Positions 15,847-24,051 of a DNA stretch of 32,457 nt are shown one piece after another. How positions within the stretch are numbered: position 1 is the first letter of the stretch; each line of letters starts with the position of its first letter. Position numbers and translations under genes: made by a program. Under the pieces are notes generated by a model. That model saw only the letters and a list, made by a program, of their open reading frames with translations. It made no database searches and had not been told where the DNA came from. Source of the stretch: Acidobacteriaceae bacterium (lineage in GTDB: Bacteria > Acidobacteriota > Terriglobia > Terriglobales > Acidobacteriaceae); the NCBI GenBank assembly GCA_003138975.1, contig PLHQ01000070.1, forward strand, positions 9,534 to 41,990, read 5' to 3'.

Positions 15847-16599
15847 GTGAGCGAAGTTCTCCTGGTGACTGGATCGTCGGGTATTGCGGCGGCAACGGCA
15901 CGTTTGTGGGGCGCGCAGGACAGCGTGTTCATCGTTGGCGTGAAAGAGGAAGAGTGCCGTTCGCTAGCGGCGGAGTTGCCCCGGGCGGGTTTCAATGCGG
16001 CGGATGTGCGGGATGAGGAAGGTGTACGGAAGAGCGTTGCGGCCTGCCTCGAGCGATTCGGGAAAATCGACGCGCTCTTCAATGTGGCCGGGATCAGCGC
16101 CCGCTCGCTGGGTGATGGCCCGCTCCACGAATGCTCGACTGAGGCCTGGGATACCGTCATGGACGTGAACGCCAAGGGGACCTTCCTGATGTGCCGGGAA
16201 GTGCTGCGTAACTGGATGCGGCATTCGCAGAAGGGTGTCATTCTCAACTGCGGAAGTGTTCTGGCGCAGCGCCCGCAGCGGGAGCACTTTGCCACCGCGG
16301 GTTATGCCGCAAGCAAGGGAGCCATCGAGGCGATGACGCTTTCCGCCGCCGCTTATTATGCGCCTGCCGGCATCCGGATCAACGTTATCGCACCCGGACT
16401 GGTTCTGACGCCAATGAGCGCGCGCGCACAGAGCGATGCCCGCGTCTTGGAATACGTGGCCCGCAAGCAGCCTTTGACGCAGGGTCTGATCGCGCCAGAG
16501 GACATCGCAAAGACCGCGTGCTTTCTTCTGAAAGAGGACTCGAACCCCATCACCGGCCAGGTGATAACCGCGGACGGAGGGTGGGCGGTGAGCGCATGA
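15847..16599 (+). CDS. SDR-family oxidoreductase
   Basis: A 250-residue short-chain dehydrogenase. The catalytic set is present: Ser137 (NCGSV), Tyr153 and Lys157 (YAASK), and the NVAG at 79-82 in place of NNAG. GWAVSA follows the DGG near the C-terminus. The cofactor loop is unusual, TGSSGIA at 8-14, one residue shorter than TGxxxGxG and lacking the last Gly. NAD(P) binding may therefore be altered. The GTG at 15847 has AGGGG just upstream (15838-15842); the longer open frame would overlap the SIS gene and lacks a ribosome site. It probably oxidises the sugar or sugar phosphate handled by the locus. Its stop overlaps the next gene (ATGA). Confidence 0.88.
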   Translation: MSEVLLVTGSSGIAAATARLWGAQDSVFIVGVKEEECRSLAAELPRAGFNAADVRDEEGVRKSVAACLERFGKIDALFNVAGISARSLGDGPLHECSTEAWDTVMDVNAKGTFLMCREVLRNWMRHSQKGVILNCGSVLAQRPQREHFATAGYAASKGAIEAMTLSAAAYYAPAGIRINVIAPGLVLTPMSARAQSDARVLEYVARKQPLTQGLIAPEDIAKTACFLLKEDSNPITGQVITADGGWAVSA

Positions 16600-17705
16600 C
16601 TCAAGCAAGAAGACTGACCGCATCCACAGTCAAGCCCGCCATCGACGAGCGGCGCCCGGGCAAAGAACGCCGGCCTTTGCGAACGAGCGTGATCGGCAGC
16701 TACCCGTTTCCGGGATGGCTTGAGTTTGCCTCAGCGCACCTGGACGAATTTGGCGAGGCCGACATCGAAGAGATGCGGACCGACGCGGTGATCGCTGCCG
16801 TCCACGACCAGCTCCGCGCGGGCCTGGACGTAATCACCGACGGAGAGCAGAGCCGGTACGATTTTAACCTGTCGTTCTACGGACGGCTTGAGGGCATTCG
16901 CGCGACGCCGTTTTCCCCGCGTCGCTTCGGGCCGCCGGCCCACGATCAGCGCGGAAAGTATCCCGTTACCGGAACCATTGTTTCCCGGCATGGGCTGGGC
17001 GCAGTCGCCGAATTCAAAATCTTGCAGAAGGTCGCGCCGCCCGGAGGACCTGTTCTCAAGGCCAGCGTGCCCGGGCCTTACACCCTCAGCGGCCGAGTCG
17101 AACCCGGAGGAGCTTACCCCAGTCGCTGGGAGGTCACTGACGCGTTGATCCCGATTGTCCGCCGCGAGCTGGAACAACTGGTGGACGCTGGTTGCCAGGA
17201 GATTACCCTCGACGAGCCTTCCATGAGCTGTTATGCGTATCGTGAAGATCCGCACCACTTCGTCAAGATCTTTGCCGACACCGTCAAACCCATCGTCGGC
17301 CGATGCCGGCTCTCCACTCATCTGTGTTTCGGCAACTACAAGGGACGTGCGGTCGCACCGCGCCGCTACGCCCCGCTGTTCCCGGCATTCTTTGAACTGC
17401 CCGTGAATGAAATCTACCTCGAGATGGCGAGCCGCGAATTCGCCGAGATCGAACTGATCGGAGAAATCGCGAAGCGGGCCATCGATATAGCGGTCGGAAT
17501 CATCGACGTGAAGAACTACTACGTCGAAACTCCACTCGACGTGGCTGAGCGTGTGCGTCTTTGCCTCAAGTACGCGCCCGCCAGCCAGCTTTCTTTCGCG
17601 CCCGACTGCGGACTGAGTCAGACCGCCCGGTGGGCAGCCCGGCAGAAACTCGTCAACATGGTCCAGGGTGTGGCCATCGTGCGGAAGGAACTGGGACTCG
17701 CGTGA
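16596..17705 (+). CDS. MetE C-terminal-like (cobalamin-independent methionine synthase II-type) methyltransferase
   Basis: A 369-residue TIM-barrel protein homologous to the catalytic C-terminal half of MetE (COG0620 type), lacking the MetE N-terminal half. The zinc ligands are all retained: His242 and Cys244 (THLCFG), Glu276 (YLEM) and Cys338 (PDCG). The conserved TDGEQSRYDF and LDEPS segments are also present. Stand-alone proteins of this kind use various methyl donors to methylate homocysteine or other thiols. The true substrate here is unknown. The ATG at 16596 overlaps the SDR stop and its own stop overlaps the next GTG, so it is an integral part of the sugar operon. That is an odd place for a methionine synthase, and it suggests a role with a methylated substrate (inference). 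Confidence 0.85.
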   Translation: MTQARRLTASTVKPAIDERRPGKERRPLRTSVIGSYPFPGWLEFASAHLDEFGEADIEEMRTDAVIAAVHDQLRAGLDVITDGEQSRYDFNLSFYGRLEGIRATPFSPRRFGPPAHDQRGKYPVTGTIVSRHGLGAVAEFKILQKVAPPGGPVLKASVPGPYTLSGRVEPGGAYPSRWEVTDALIPIVRRELEQLVDAGCQEITLDEPSMSCYAYREDPHHFVKIFADTVKPIVGRCRLSTHLCFGNYKGRAVAPRRYAPLFPAFFELPVNEIYLEMASREFAEIELIGEIAKRAIDIAVGIIDVKNYYVETPLDVAERVRLCLKYAPASQLSFAPDCGLSQTARWAARQKLVNMVQGVAIVRKELGLA

Positions 17706-18544
17706 TCCGTCCCGTGCAGTCCTACGCCGCGCTGCTCGCCGATATCCGCGCTGCCGACCGGTTCGATCGCGGCTTCCGGCTCTGGTGGCTGGGACAGAGC
17801 GGGTTCCTGCTGCAGTGGCAGGGCGTCCATGTCCTGCTCGATCCTTATCTTTCAGACTCGCTCACGCGAAAATACCGCCAGACCGACAAGCCGCACGTGC
17901 GGATGACCGAGCTGGTCATTGATCCGGCTCAACTGTCGTTCGTTGATTTCGCGACTTCCTCGCACAACCACACTGATCATCTCGACGCCGAAACTCTGGG
18001 TCCGATCCTGGCGCGCAACCCGTCGCTGAAACTTGTTATCCCAGAAGCCAACCGCGCTTTCGTCGCGGACCGTCTGAAGATCGAACCCGCTGTGCCGATC
18101 GGACTTGATGATGAGGGTTCAATCGAGCTCTCGGGGATTCGATTTTCCGGCGTTGCATCCGCGCACGAAAGCGTAGAGCGCGACGAGTACGGACGCGTGA
18201 AAGCTCTGGGCTACGTTTTGCGATTCGGCGACTGGAGCCTCTACCACAGTGGCGACACGCTGCGATACGAGGGGATGGCGGAGAAGCTGCGCCCTTTCGC
18301 AGTCGACGTCGCGCTTCTTCCCATCAACGGCCGTGCTCCGGAACGACGCGTGGCCGGTAATCTGTCCGGACCCGAAGCCGCACAGTTAGCTAGCGACATT
18401 GGCGCGAAGCTGACGATTCCCTGCCATTTCGATATGTTTGAGTTCAACACGGCGGCTCCGGATGCGTTCGTCGATACCTGCCGCCGTTTGGGGCAACCCT
18501 TCCGCATTCTGCGCTGTGGCGAACGACTTGACGGCGAAAAGTGA
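17702..18544 (+). CDS. MBL-fold hydrolase, UlaG-like
   Basis: A 280-residue metallo-beta-lactamase-fold protein. The metal site HNHTDH (88-93) is followed by Asp95. Other features are WWLGQSGFLL near the N-terminus, SGDT with the bridging Asp, and PCHFDMF with a later His. The arrangement is that of the UlaG group (L-ascorbate-6-phosphate lactonase and relatives) rather than RNases or beta-lactamases. In a sugar operon after an SDR, a lactonase that opens a sugar lactone is the natural guess. The GTG at 17702 overlaps the stop of the MetE-like gene (GTGA). The longer upstream open frame overlaps that gene and is not needed. It is the last gene of the operon. Confidence 0.85.
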   Translation: MIRPVQSYAALLADIRAADRFDRGFRLWWLGQSGFLLQWQGVHVLLDPYLSDSLTRKYRQTDKPHVRMTELVIDPAQLSFVDFATSSHNHTDHLDAETLGPILARNPSLKLVIPEANRAFVADRLKIEPAVPIGLDDEGSIELSGIRFSGVASAHESVERDEYGRVKALGYVLRFGDWSLYHSGDTLRYEGMAEKLRPFAVDVALLPINGRAPERRVAGNLSGPEAAQLASDIGAKLTIPCHFDMFEFNTAAPDAFVDTCRRLGQPFRILRCGERLDGEK

Positions 18545-18942
18545 ATGAGAGAGAAGGCGACCGTGAATCGAAGCAAATCTCTTGGCATCAGGGGTGTTGG
18601 AGCATTCCACAGAGGATGCCCCACCTTCACTTGCTGAGTATGCGGCAGCAGATGATCGTAGATCCAGCCGGTGAAGATCGTCGCTTCCCTCGCCGTGCTG
18701 TCCAGGGTTGAGGAAGAGTCTTCATCCAGCCGCCCAGTTCCCAGCGCGTCGCCCCAATCTTGCCTTCTCCATGAACCCTGCCCGCTCGCATCCTTGACGC
18801 TGTAGCTGATCGTCGCCTTGTGAACATCCAGCCCGATGTAAATACACGGTGTCCGCTGAGGAGCCTCCGTGGTTGTTCCCTGAATCAACGTTCCCGTTGG
18901 GGATGCCTGTGTTTGCGAAGGGCACGAGGCGTACCATCGGGC
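18545..18942. other. Intergenic region occupied by the IS110 relic
   Basis: The gap between the UlaG-like gene and the acidic mini-protein. Its only recognisable content is the IS110 fragment. No terminator hairpin for the sugar operon is evident after 18544. Confidence 0.4.
18606..18880 (-). pseudogene. IS110-family transposase N-terminal relic, frameshifted
   Basis: Minus-strand translation gives YIGLDVHKATISYSVKDASG, the IS110 DEDD N-terminus. The next block, GEGKIGATRWELGGWMKTLPQPWTA, appears only in another frame, and ATIFTGWIYDHLLPH returns in the first frame. Homology ends abruptly near 18606, before the rest of the RuvC-like domain, and no C-terminal half exists. So this is a decayed fragment with at least two frameshifts and a truncation. 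It overlaps no intact gene. Sequence matches are from memory of the family. Confidence 0.75.
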
Positions 18943-19113
18943 ATGAGCAGAATACATCCAGAATGCCCCGGTTCGGACCCTTCTGATCGGTCGGTAGCTG
19001 CCGATGTCCTCCTTCGACAAGAGCCAGACGAGGAAGAAGAGGAAGACGAAGACGACGACGATAAAGAAGAGGACGATGGTGACGACGAAAACGGCGACGG
19101 CTACTCGGAGTGA
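18943..19113 (+). CDS. Small highly acidic protein
   Basis: A 56-residue ORF. After about 20 ordinary residues comes DVLLRQEP and then a run of Asp/Glu broken only by Lys, Gly and Asn, ending in GYSE. The ATG at 18943 has GAGG about 10 nt upstream; a longer in-frame start would run into the IS110 relic. I recall short acidic proteins with a similar LLRQEP...GYSE layout in Acidobacteriota, function unknown. It ends 30 nt before a zincin metallopeptidase gene and probably shares its transcript. An acidic tail could bind cations or a basic protein. Because trinucleotide-like GAA/GAC repeats can arise by slippage, confidence is moderate. Confidence 0.5.
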   Translation: MSRIHPECPGSDPSDRSVAADVLLRQEPDEEEEEDEDDDDKEEDDGDDENGDGYSE

Positions 19114-19143
19114 GCGTGCCCTGATTTATTCAGTGGGTGAAGG

Positions 19144-19500
19144 ATGAAGCGTGAACATTTCGCCAAGGTAGTCGAGGAGGCACTCGACTCGCTCCCACAG
19201 GAATTTCGCAGTCACATTCGTAACGTTGCTGTTCTGGTAGAGGACATGCCGCCGAACCAGCCATCGCCGCGGGCGGGGCAGCAAAGGCGGCTGCTTCTGG
19301 GTCTGTTCCATGGCGTGCCCACGACCAAGAAGAGCGTATTTGATCTACCGACGGGGCCCGATTACATCGTGCTTTATCAGAAGAATATTGAAGCGGTCTG
19401 CTCCAGCGAGGCCGAAGTCCGCGAACAAATCCGCCTTACAGTCATCCATGAACTGGGCCATTATTTCGGGATGGATGAGAACCAACTGAAGGATGTTTAG
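19144..19500 (+). CDS. Minimal zincin metallopeptidase-like protein
   Basis: A 118-residue protein of the short 'possible zinc metallopeptidase' group (DUF1025/MMP1-like, COG3824 type). HELGHYFGMDE at 102-112 supplies the HExxH zinc ligands and the catalytic Glu103, with Asp111 as likely third ligand. The N-terminal FAKVVEEALDSLPQEF segment is also characteristic. There is no signal peptide or membrane helix, so it is cytoplasmic. The start ATG at 19144 directly follows GAAGG, an unusually short spacing. It lies 30 nt downstream of the acidic mini-protein. The substrate is unknown. A GGCTGG/CCAGCC stem at 19510-19527 follows the stop. Confidence 0.85.
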   Translation: MKREHFAKVVEEALDSLPQEFRSHIRNVAVLVEDMPPNQPSPRAGQQRRLLLGLFHGVPTTKKSVFDLPTGPDYIVLYQKNIEAVCSSEAEVREQIRLTVIHELGHYFGMDENQLKDV

Positions 19501-19829
19501 CTAAGAAATGGCTGGACTATCCCAGCCAACACCAAAGGACAATCAATTCATTGGCACATGAATCGTGCCGAAGATCACCTTCATTGTTCCGCGCCAGCCA
19601 GTTGGGGCAGAAAATGCAGGAGTTCTCCGCTCGCTCGTCGGTGAAGCAGCAACTCCTGAGCTACCGTGCACAAGATAGCGGTATAGTAGCCGGTCATAGA
19701 CTTGTCATTCGGATTGAGCAGCCACCGGTTGGGCCGCAGCCTTGAGTGGCATTGGCGTCACGGGGACGCAGGGAAAATCTTTGCTCTGCGTTGCGCCTCT
19801 CTCCGCTTTCTGCCGTTATCATTACCACC
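19501..19829. other. Intergenic region upstream of the Gfo/Idh gene
   Basis: About 330 nt. A small GGCTGG-ACTATC-CCAGCC hairpin (19510-19527) sits right after the metallopeptidase stop but has no T tract. Near the downstream gene there is a -10-like TATCAT (19817-19822) only 7 nt before the ATG. Nothing else is recognised. Confidence 0.35.
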
Positions 19830-20840
19830 ATGTCCAACAAGCTCCGCTGGGGAGTTCTCAGCACCGCCGCCATCGGTCTCAAGAAAGTCATCCCCGCCAT
19901 GCAACAGGGCCAATACACCAGTGTCGCCGCCATCGCATCCCGCGATCTCGCGAAGGCTCAGGAGGCAGCGACTGCCCATGGCATTCCGACGGCTTACGGC
20001 TCGTACGAAGAACTTCTCGCCGACCCCAATATCGACGCCGTCTACAATCCTCTTCCCAATCAGTTCCATGTCCCCTGGACCATGAAAGCCGCCGAGGCCG
20101 GCAAGCATGTTCTCTGCGAGAAGCCTCTCAGCCTCACCGTCGCGGAGGCCGAATCTCTCCTCGCCGTCCGCTCCAGTACCGGGGTCAAGATCGGCGAAGC
20201 CTTCATGATCCGCAGCTCTCCCCAATGGCTGCGCCTCCGCGAACTTCTCAACCAAGGCCGCGTCGGAGAACTCCGCTCCATCCTAGGCTTCTTCAGCTAC
20301 TTCAACATCGACCCAGCCAACATCCGCAACCGGGTCGAATGCGGCGGTGGCGCTCTCATGGACATCGGCTGCTACCTCGTCCACGCATCGCGCTACGCAT
20401 TCGCACAGGAGCCTACCCGCGTCGTCGCCCGGATCGACCGCGATCCTCAGATGCACACCGACCGCCTCACCTCAGCGATTCTCGACTTCCCCGCCGGCCA
20501 GTCCATCTTCACTTGCAGCACGCAGTTGGTCCCCCACCAGCGCATCCACTTCCTCGGTACGCGCGGACGCATTGAGCTCGAAATTCCCTTCAACGCGCCG
20601 ATTGACCGCCCCACTCGCCTCTTCATCGACGACGGAGGTGACCTCTTCGGCAGAAGCATCACCACGGAAATCTTCCCCGTCTGCGATCAGTACACCCTGC
20701 AGGGTGATGCATTCTCCAAAGCCGTTCTCGAAAACACTGAAGTTCCTGTCTCCATCGAGGACGCCATCAAGAACATGGCCGTAATCGAAGCCATCCTTTA
20801 CTCCGCTGACTCAGGCCAATGGGAATCCCCGCAGCGATGA
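19830..20840 (+). CDS. Gfo/Idh/MocA-family oxidoreductase
   Basis: A 336-residue NAD(P)-dependent sugar or cyclitol dehydrogenase. It has an N-terminal Rossmann fold (WGVLSTAAIG at 7-16), the EKPL motif (97-100) with the active-site Lys, and the C-terminal half with GGGALMDIGCYLVH, which carries the usual Asp and His. The substrate is unknown. The ATG at 19830 is preceded by no Shine-Dalgarno but by TATCAT at 19817-19822, so the mRNA may be leaderless. Two other frames are also open along most of the gene because of its GC-rich codon use, but only this one has the family motifs. It stands apart from the sugar locus, with no cotranscribed neighbour. Confidence 0.9.
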   Translation: MSNKLRWGVLSTAAIGLKKVIPAMQQGQYTSVAAIASRDLAKAQEAATAHGIPTAYGSYEELLADPNIDAVYNPLPNQFHVPWTMKAAEAGKHVLCEKPLSLTVAEAESLLAVRSSTGVKIGEAFMIRSSPQWLRLRELLNQGRVGELRSILGFFSYFNIDPANIRNRVECGGGALMDIGCYLVHASRYAFAQEPTRVVARIDRDPQMHTDRLTSAILDFPAGQSIFTCSTQLVPHQRIHFLGTRGRIELEIPFNAPIDRPTRLFIDDGGDLFGRSITTEIFPVCDQYTLQGDAFSKAVLENTEVPVSIEDAIKNMAVIEAILYSADSGQWESPQR

Positions 20841-21388
20841 AGGGTTTACCTTGTCGAGGGCCTACCACTTGCTTGGCGGTTTTCCTTTTAACCGCCAGCA
20901 AGCGCCCCACCCGAGCGACCTCGATGGAGGCGGAGCAAAATTATTCGCGGATCCAGGGTGCTCCGTAGATGATAGATCGTGGAAGTCTGCGGTGATCGCG
21001 TGCAACAGATAGACATACAGTTGCAGCTTGACTAGATGTTCAATAAATAATGGCTCAAGATCGCTCAACGGTTAGCAGGCGAAAAGCCATTGACGGTCGG
21101 AGGCGGTATTTACCTAGAAAAAATCCGCTAATTTATTCTTATATCATTTAGCGAACGCGTCGCCGAACGGGCATGCTCGTGGTTTTGCAATCATGCCACT
21201 TCCCAATCGAGTTTTTACACAGCAGAGGAATCAGATCTGCCTCTCCCCCAGGGCGGCGAGCGTAGGATATATTGGCAGCCATTACCTTGAGACTGGAGGC
21301 GAGCAGGTTCGGTCATAAGTGCCCAGGGGTCGCGTTTCCGAGACGAAATCGTGCTTGGGTTTCTTAGGGTCGCTCTGGAGACGTACCA
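20841..21388. other. Intergenic region between Gfo/Idh and GH57 genes
   Basis: About 550 nt. It holds a strong stem-loop (20868-20902, listed separately) after the Gfo/Idh stop, and then AT-richer sequence around 21110-21150 that could include the GH57 promoter, though no clear -35/-10 pair is seen. A 68-codon minus-strand frame exists here but has no family features and I do not call it a gene. Confidence 0.35.
20868..20902. terminator. Stem-loop downstream of the Gfo/Idh gene
   Basis: CTTGC-T-TGGCGGTT (20868-20881) pairs with AACCGCCAGCAAG (20890-20902) across an 8-nt pyrimidine loop, a 13-bp stem with one bulged T. It lies about 30 nt after the stop at 20840. No T tract follows on the plus strand, so it may be a Rho-dependent or RNA-stabilising hairpin rather than a classical terminator. 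Confidence 0.4.
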
Positions 21389-23956
21389 ATGGGGTGCTTC
21401 GTCTGTATTCATTGTCATTTTTACCAGCCACCGCGGGAGAATGCATGGTTGGAAGCGGTCGAATTGCAGGACTCGGCAAGTCCCTACCACGACTGGAATG
21501 AACGGATCACGGCGGAGTGCTATCTGCCGAACGGCGCGTCGCGCATGCTCGACGGCCACAAACGAATCGCGAAGATCGTTAACAACTACACCCGCATCAG
21601 CTTCAATTTCGGACCAACCCTGCTGTCGTGGATGGAAGAACGAGCTCCGCAGGCCTACCAGCAGGTTCTCAAGGCCGACCGCGAAAGCAAGCAACTCTTC
21701 TCAGGACACGGCTCCGCCATAGCGCAGGCGTACAACCACCTCATCCTTCCCTTGGCGAACTCGCGCGATAAACGGACGCAGATCGTGTGGGGTATCCGGG
21801 ATTTCCAGCATCGTTTCGGACGAGACCCAGAGGGCATGTGGCTTCCAGAAACTGCGGTGGACTTGGAGACATTGGAAATCCTAAGTTCGCTGGGCATCAA
21901 GTTCACGATTCTTGCTCCACACCAGGCCGGCAAAGTGCGGGCGGATAAGGGGACGGAGTGGAGCAATCTTAACGGCCAAGGTATTGACTCCCGGCGCGCT
22001 TACGCTTGCAACCTGCGTTCCGGGCGCAGCATTGGGCTCTTCTTTTATGACGGAGTAGTTTCGCGCGCGGTCGCCTTTGAGAAATTACTTTTCAGCGGCG
22101 AGAACCTGGCACGCCGGCTGACCGGCCGATTTGATCCCGAAGGCGCTCCGGCGCAGTTGATCCACATCGCTACCGACGGCGAGACGTACGGACACCATCA
22201 CACGCACGGCGACATGGCGCTCGCGTATGCGCTCGACTACATCGAACAGAACAAACTGGCGCAAATCACGAATTACGGCGAGTATTTTGCCCAGCATCCC
22301 CCTGCGCAAGAAGTTGAAATCCTGGAACGCACATCCTGGAGTTGTATGCACGGGATTGCCCGATGGGAGAGCGATTGTGGCTGCAACTCCGGTGCGAATC
22401 GGCAGTGGAAGCAGGAATGGCGAAGACCGCTGCGGGAAGCGTTGGACTGGCTGCGGGACGAACTCGCCCCTATGTACGAAGATGGCGCGAAAAAACTGCT
22501 AAGGAAACCGTGGACTGCTCGCGACGACTACGTCAGGGCCGTCATTGATCGTTCAGCCGGCACGGTGGACAGTTTCCTTGGCGAGCATGCGGTGCAAGAT
22601 TTGTCTGCTGAGGAGGGGGTGCGGGCATTGAGGCTGCTCGAAATGCAGCGGCATCTCATGCTGATGTACACCAGTTGCGGATGGTTCTTCGATGAGCCGA
22701 CAGGACCAGAAACGGTCCAAGTCCTTCAATATGCCGGCCGAGCCGTGCAGTTGAGCGAGCAGTTATTCGGTGGCGAGCGCGAAGAGCAGTTTCTGATCCG
22801 GCTGGAGAAGGTTTGGAGCAACATTCCCGGGTTCAGCAATGGCCGTAGTATCTACGAGAAGTTCGTCAGACCTGCGATGTTGGACCTTTGCGGCGTGGGC
22901 GCGCACTACGCCATCAGTTCGCTTTTCGATGGTTACCGTGATTCGAATTCGATGTACTGCTATCATGCGCACCTGCAGGAAGTGCATTCTTTCGAGAAGG
23001 GCAAGGCCAAACTGGCGATTGGATGTGCCCAGATCACCTCCCGCACCACTCGCGGCCAGCTGATGTTCAACTTTGCGGTACTGTATTTGGGAGATCACAA
23101 GCTTGTTGCGGGCATTTGCACGCGCTGTGGCAGCGATGGATTTCGGTCATTTGTTGAACACGCCAGCGTGGCATTTTCGGCTGGGGATCTTGCCGGGTGC
23201 TCACTCCTGATTGACCAGCAGTTTCGAGGCGCTACTTACTCGCTAAAGTCGCTGTTCCGTGATGAGCGGCAACGAATTGTGAAGCAGATCCTCAATTCCA
23301 CCCTGGCTGACATTGACGAGATATACGCTAAGGTGTATGAGCAGCACGCTTCGCTCATCAGTTTTCTCTCCGAACTTCAGATACCGATGCCCACGATTCT
23401 CCGGGTATCGGCGGACTTCGTGCTCGGCAATGCCATTCTGCGCTGCTTGGCCGACGAAAAACTGGACATTGATCGCATTCGGAGGCTTCTCGATACTGCA
23501 AAGCAGGATGCGACCAGCCTTGCGGGCTGCTCGCTCGAACCGGCGCTCCGTCACCGCCTGGAGATAGTCCTGGATCGCTGGGCGAAAAATCCGTTCGACT
23601 TAAGTAAGCTCGGGGAACTGGAAGCAGTGGCTCGGCTTGTACAAGTTCCACCCTTCCACTTGGACCTCTGGCAGGCCCAGAACGTTTATTACGAACTGCT
23701 CCTGGTGATCTCGCGTGAGCGACATGTCCAATTCAGTGGAAAATGGCTCGACCGCTTTCAAAAACTGGGGGAGCTATTGGGAGTTGCCGTTGGCGAATTC
23801 TTGCTTGCTCGAGGATCTATATCCCTTGAAGTCGAACCGGCGTATCCGACTTCCAAACTCGTGCAAGAAGCAGGCGCAGCGGCAGCGGCTGATGCAGTCA
23901 TGATGAGTTCTCACGGACTTCAAATGCCAGCAGGGCCCGGAATGACCGGCGCGTAA
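21389..23956 (+). CDS. GH57 glycoside hydrolase with DUF3536 domain
   Basis: An 855-residue protein. The GH57 (beta/alpha)7 barrel starts with IHCHFYQPPREN (7-18). The usual GH57 segments follow: WLPETAVD with Glu154 as probable nucleophile, and IATDGETYGHHHTHGD (260-275) with Asp263 as probable acid/base. The C-terminal 400 residues match the DUF3536 region found with this subgroup. GH57 enzymes act on alpha-glucans (amylase, branching, 4-alpha-glucanotransferase). No signal peptide is seen, so it is probably cytoplasmic and linked to glycogen turnover. The ATG at 21389 has GGAG about 9 nt upstream. The family is usually described as having Gly where Cys9 sits (HGH to HCH), a small variation. 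It is monocistronic and convergent with the PCP-thioesterase gene. Confidence 0.92.
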   Translation: MGCFVCIHCHFYQPPRENAWLEAVELQDSASPYHDWNERITAECYLPNGASRMLDGHKRIAKIVNNYTRISFNFGPTLLSWMEERAPQAYQQVLKADRESKQLFSGHGSAIAQAYNHLILPLANSRDKRTQIVWGIRDFQHRFGRDPEGMWLPETAVDLETLEILSSLGIKFTILAPHQAGKVRADKGTEWSNLNGQGIDSRRAYACNLRSGRSIGLFFYDGVVSRAVAFEKLLFSGENLARRLTGRFDPEGAPAQLIHIATDGETYGHHHTHGDMALAYALDYIEQNKLAQITNYGEYFAQHPPAQEVEILERTSWSCMHGIARWESDCGCNSGANRQWKQEWRRPLREALDWLRDELAPMYEDGAKKLLRKPWTARDDYVRAVIDRSAGTVDSFLGEHAVQDLSAEEGVRALRLLEMQRHLMLMYTSCGWFFDEPTGPETVQVLQYAGRAVQLSEQLFGGEREEQFLIRLEKVWSNIPGFSNGRSIYEKFVRPAMLDLCGVGAHYAISSLFDGYRDSNSMYCYHAHLQEVHSFEKGKAKLAIGCAQITSRTTRGQLMFNFAVLYLGDHKLVAGICTRCGSDGFRSFVEHASVAFSAGDLAGCSLLIDQQFRGATYSLKSLFRDERQRIVKQILNSTLADIDEIYAKVYEQHASLISFLSELQIPMPTILRVSADFVLGNAILRCLADEKLDIDRIRRLLDTAKQDATSLAGCSLEPALRHRLEIVLDRWAKNPFDLSKLGELEAVARLVQVPPFHLDLWQAQNVYYELLLVISRERHVQFSGKWLDRFQKLGELLGVAVGEFLLARGSISLEVEPAYPTSKLVQEAGAAAAADAVMMSSHGLQMPAGPGMTGA

Positions 23957-24051
23957 CGCCTGGGGGCTCGGAGAAGTTCCAAAGCCATCTTAAGCAGTTC
24001 GGTTCTCGTACCGGCAACCAGTGACGTCATTCATTTCAGTCCATCCGGAAC

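Noticed and set aside
18241-19020. 259-codon minus-strand open frame
   Set aside because: It runs through the IS110 relic and the antisense strand of the UlaG-like gene; only the IS110 pieces are meaningful.
20862-21068. 68-codon minus-strand ORF in the Gfo-GH57 gap
   Set aside because: It contains the stem-loop arms and lacks any recognisable family feature.
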